Part shown: positions 61,901 through 64,000 of the stretch, piece after piece
How positions within the stretch are numbered: the first letter of the stretch is position 1
Layout: each line of letters starts with the position of its first letter
Source: Anticarsia gemmatalis
Taxonomy: Eukaryota > Arthropoda > Insecta > Lepidoptera > Erebidae
Length of the DNA: 64,000 nucleotides
Reading direction: 5' to 3'
Assembly: GCF_050436995.1 (NCBI RefSeq)
Contig: NC_134767.1
Span: 4,650,001 to 4,714,000, forward strand
Program-made: the position numbers and the translations under genes
The notes under the pieces: generated by a model
Seen by the model: the letters and a program-made list of their open reading frames with translations, nothing else
Told to the model about the DNA's origin: nothing
Databases searched by the model: none

Positions 61901-62130
61901 GTGTTGTCGAGTCGTAGCCGGGATTTTAAAAAAGTTATTTGTCTCACAATACAATCGAGTCTTTGAGTTGGTGTCAAAATTCAAGTTAATTAGTTAGTTT
62001 GAATGAAGACCTTTTATTTCTACGTTTGTGGTATATTAATAAGTATAAATGTGCCTTCTGATTAAAAAGGTATTAGGTACGTCTTTTTCGGTACAGGGAA
62101 AGTGCTATTGAGATATCTAATTTATATTAG
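58980..62130. other. Non-coding, a few unusual patches
   Basis: A CpG patch (cagtgccgcggtaacgcatg ... cccccgccccgtg) lies at 59445-59487. The interval 61690-61870 is dense in TGTCA/TGACA words and has the near-palindrome gtgtacactgtacac (61799-61813). No exon was recognised. Confidence 0.4.
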
Positions 62131-62136
62131 AATATT

Positions 62137-62178
62137 CCTCTTCCATGAGAAGGAGATCTTTGCCCCGCAGTGAGACAC
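62137..62178 (+). mobile_element. 'gcccagcagtgggac' tail, 3' fragment
   Basis: 'gagaaggagatctttgcccc' and 'gcagtgagacact' are a diverged 3' fragment of the family seen at 17.1 and 47.4 kb. It abuts the Helitron-like element on its right. Confidence 0.5.
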
Positions 62179-62181
62179 TTA

Positions 62182-62490
62182 TCTATACTTAATATTATAA
62201 AGCTGAAGAGTTTGTTTGTTTGTTTGATTGTTTGTTTGTTTGTTTGTTTGTTTGTTTGTTTGTTTGTTTGAACGCGCTAATCTCAGGAACTACGGGTCCG
62301 ATTTGAAAAATTATTTCAGTGTTAGATAGTCCATTTATCGAGGAAGGTTATAGGCATCATATGATATATCATATATATATCATCACGCTACTACCAATAG
62401 GAACAGAGTACCAATGAAAAATGTTAAATTAAAAACGGGGAAATTTTTTAACGCTTATGTTACGCAAGCGAAGTTGCGCGGGTCAGCTAG
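62182..62490 (+). mobile_element. Helitron-like element, copy 5, with expanded GTTT array
   Basis: Begins TCTATACTTAATATTATAAAG and ends tacgcaagcgaagttgcgcg, ggtcagCTAG, then T. The internal GTTT tandem (62211-62270) has about 15 units with one GATT variant, against 3 to 5 in the other copies, and a short AT microsatellite is at 62359-62381. Confidence 0.87.
62211..62270 (+). repeat. (GTTT)n microsatellite inside a Helitron-like element
   Basis: About 60 bases of tandem GTTT, interrupted once by GATT. The position is that of the short GTTT runs in the sister copies, so it expanded from the element's own seed. Confidence 0.9.
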
Positions 62491-62494
62491 TGGG

Positions 62495-64000
62495 TTAATA
62501 AAAATAGTAGCCCGGAGTGTGGTTACATGTCCAGTTTATAGCAAATTCTCTCCTCTTCACCTTTAAGTAAAACAGGCATGAGAGCATTTAAAACGATACT
62601 CCTAATACAACGATCTCTAATTAACTTGGTATGTAGATCCTCGAAAGACCTCGAAGTGTACCAGTATATAGTACTACGAGTTTCATGATGTCATCATTGT
62701 AACTTTGAAATACAATATTTTAATCAAATACGACTTAGATTCTCTACCCCTAAAAACAAATAGTAAGTGAGTACAAAATCTCGCAATACAAGCCCTCAGC
62801 CCTTACTATTCCCACCCTCAGTAGAAACATGTTTAATCTTTGCTCTAAGCTCCATGCTGCGTTACAAATCATTATCTTACAAATTGGCAACAGACGAGCT
62901 TGTAATCTGCCCTTTGTATATATTAAATAAATATTAACCCAAACATGCTCGAGTTACAAGATTCATCCCTTTGTGAAGAATAGAGGTGCTGTCACACCGG
63001 GCGTAATATCATTACGAAGTAGTTTTTATACAATCAACTCTCATGAATATAATAATCATTGCGTATGACATTGTTCGAGTAGACATTAAGCAGCAAACAC
63101 ATATTAATGTGTCCGTTGATGGCATCCAAGACAAGTTATAACCATCACGAGAATAGGACGATTGGATACTTTGCATGGAGCATGGAGCACACTCATATAG
63201 ATTAGCTGTTAAAATTTGGGGAAAATCCATAAAAATTATTTGATATTGATAATCTCAAGCAAAGTATTAGCACACGTAATAAAATAGGAGTGGCGAAACA
63301 TGCTCAAAATATACGCATGCGGGATGAAACAAATGCTAATATTATAGAAACGTTGACCATAGTACTACGCGCGATGTAAGGTTGTACAAAAATGTTCTAC
63401 ATTCGTGGTATCAATAGAAAATGCTATGGTATTTGGTAATGGTACATTTTCAACGCGAGGAAGAAAGACAATCAGTCAAACAGTACAGTGTATTGATAAA
63501 CAATCGTATCTGTTCATTCTCTCGCTTTTCACGTGGATAAAAGTAGATTCGGCTCTTTTCCGTTCTATTTGCCGCTCAACTATAACTGAGATGATTTAAA
63601 TTTGTACTACAACTTTTGTATCAAAAACTTACGGATGGTTTCCCTACCTGTAGATAATTATATGTTATTGACAATTAGAAAGTTTGGCTGCTTTTTTCAT
63701 ACATTTGCCGAAACCTTATCTTTCGGATATTCTACCTATAAGGTGGCAAACTAGCGTTTAAGGTACTAACGAAACATGGTCATGATAATATCGCTTTAGT
63801 TTATTAATTACAAAACTGAATAAAGGTTGAATTTAAAAAAAGATCTATATGTCTATCTGCCACTAGCTGTCGATCGTTAACTTTTAGAAACAATTACGAG
63901 ATTTAAACTGATTCTCCACACATGATTTAATCAATTATAATTGTTAAAAAGTCAAACATTTCCTTAAAAAAAATAATTTGGGAATAAAAAAATCTCAAAA
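62495..64000. other. Non-coding, nothing recognised
   Basis: The frames at 63012-63230 (-) and 63405-63599 (+) have no domain. No repeat terminus was recognised. Confidence 0.45.

Noticed and set aside
62211..62270. Regularly spaced repeats as a CRISPR array
   Set aside because: It is a plain GTTT microsatellite without spacers, and the genome is eukaryotic.

Overview
The window looks like a non-coding, repeat-rich stretch of a lepidopteran (moth or butterfly) nuclear genome. It is strongly A+T-rich, it has no bacterial-style gene packing, and it carries interspersed repeat types I recognise from Lepidoptera: Helitron-like elements ending in CTAG, tRNA-derived SINEs, palindromic MITEs, and a repeat ending in a 'gcccagcagtgggac' tail. 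Species is not determinable by eye. No multi-exon host gene could be assembled; most of the 64 kb reads as intergenic or long-intron DNA.

The one long coding region is an intact 959-codon ORF (40333-43212, +). It has an N-terminal C2H2 zinc finger, a reverse transcriptase with an unusual YLDD active site, a CCHC knuckle and a PD...D restriction-like endonuclease: the R2-superfamily layout of a site-specific or semi-specific non-LTR retrotransposon. It is preceded by a G+C-rich leader with a short arginine-rich uORF and followed by an A+T-rich 3' tail. Its ends and target-site duplications could not be fixed.

Other mobile DNA, left to right: a perfect 15-bp hairpin and a decayed SINE (0.55-0.78 kb); a CpG-rich promoter-like patch (1.44-1.80 kb); three copies of an 'accggccaagtgcgagt' repeat (3.0, 48.0, 50.5 kb); a decayed hAT-like element (3.5-3.8 kb); two copies of a LINE-like tail in opposite orientation (6.8, 11.1 kb); a 172-bp MITE (10.0 kb) and a second copy of it split by a hAT deletion derivative with a perfect 8-bp target duplication (17.3-18.0 kb); five copies of a palindromic MITE (12.6, 22.7, 45.3, 50.4, 51.2 kb); five Helitron-like copies (13.2, 34.9, 37.2, 56.2, 62.2 kb); a TIR element flanked by TAA (25.6-26.3 kb); and several SINEs (15.3, 19.9, 28.0, 45.5, 49.7, 54.0 kb).

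The genes do not form a pathway. The history is one of successive insertions, including a clear nested one (hAT inside MITE). Weak hints of host function are a possible minus-strand terminal exon (35412-35666), CpG-rich patches (1.44-1.80 kb, 39.6-39.7 kb) and a cluster of TATCGATA sites (58.8-59.0 kb). All coordinates of repeats without visible target duplications are approximate to about 10 bases.
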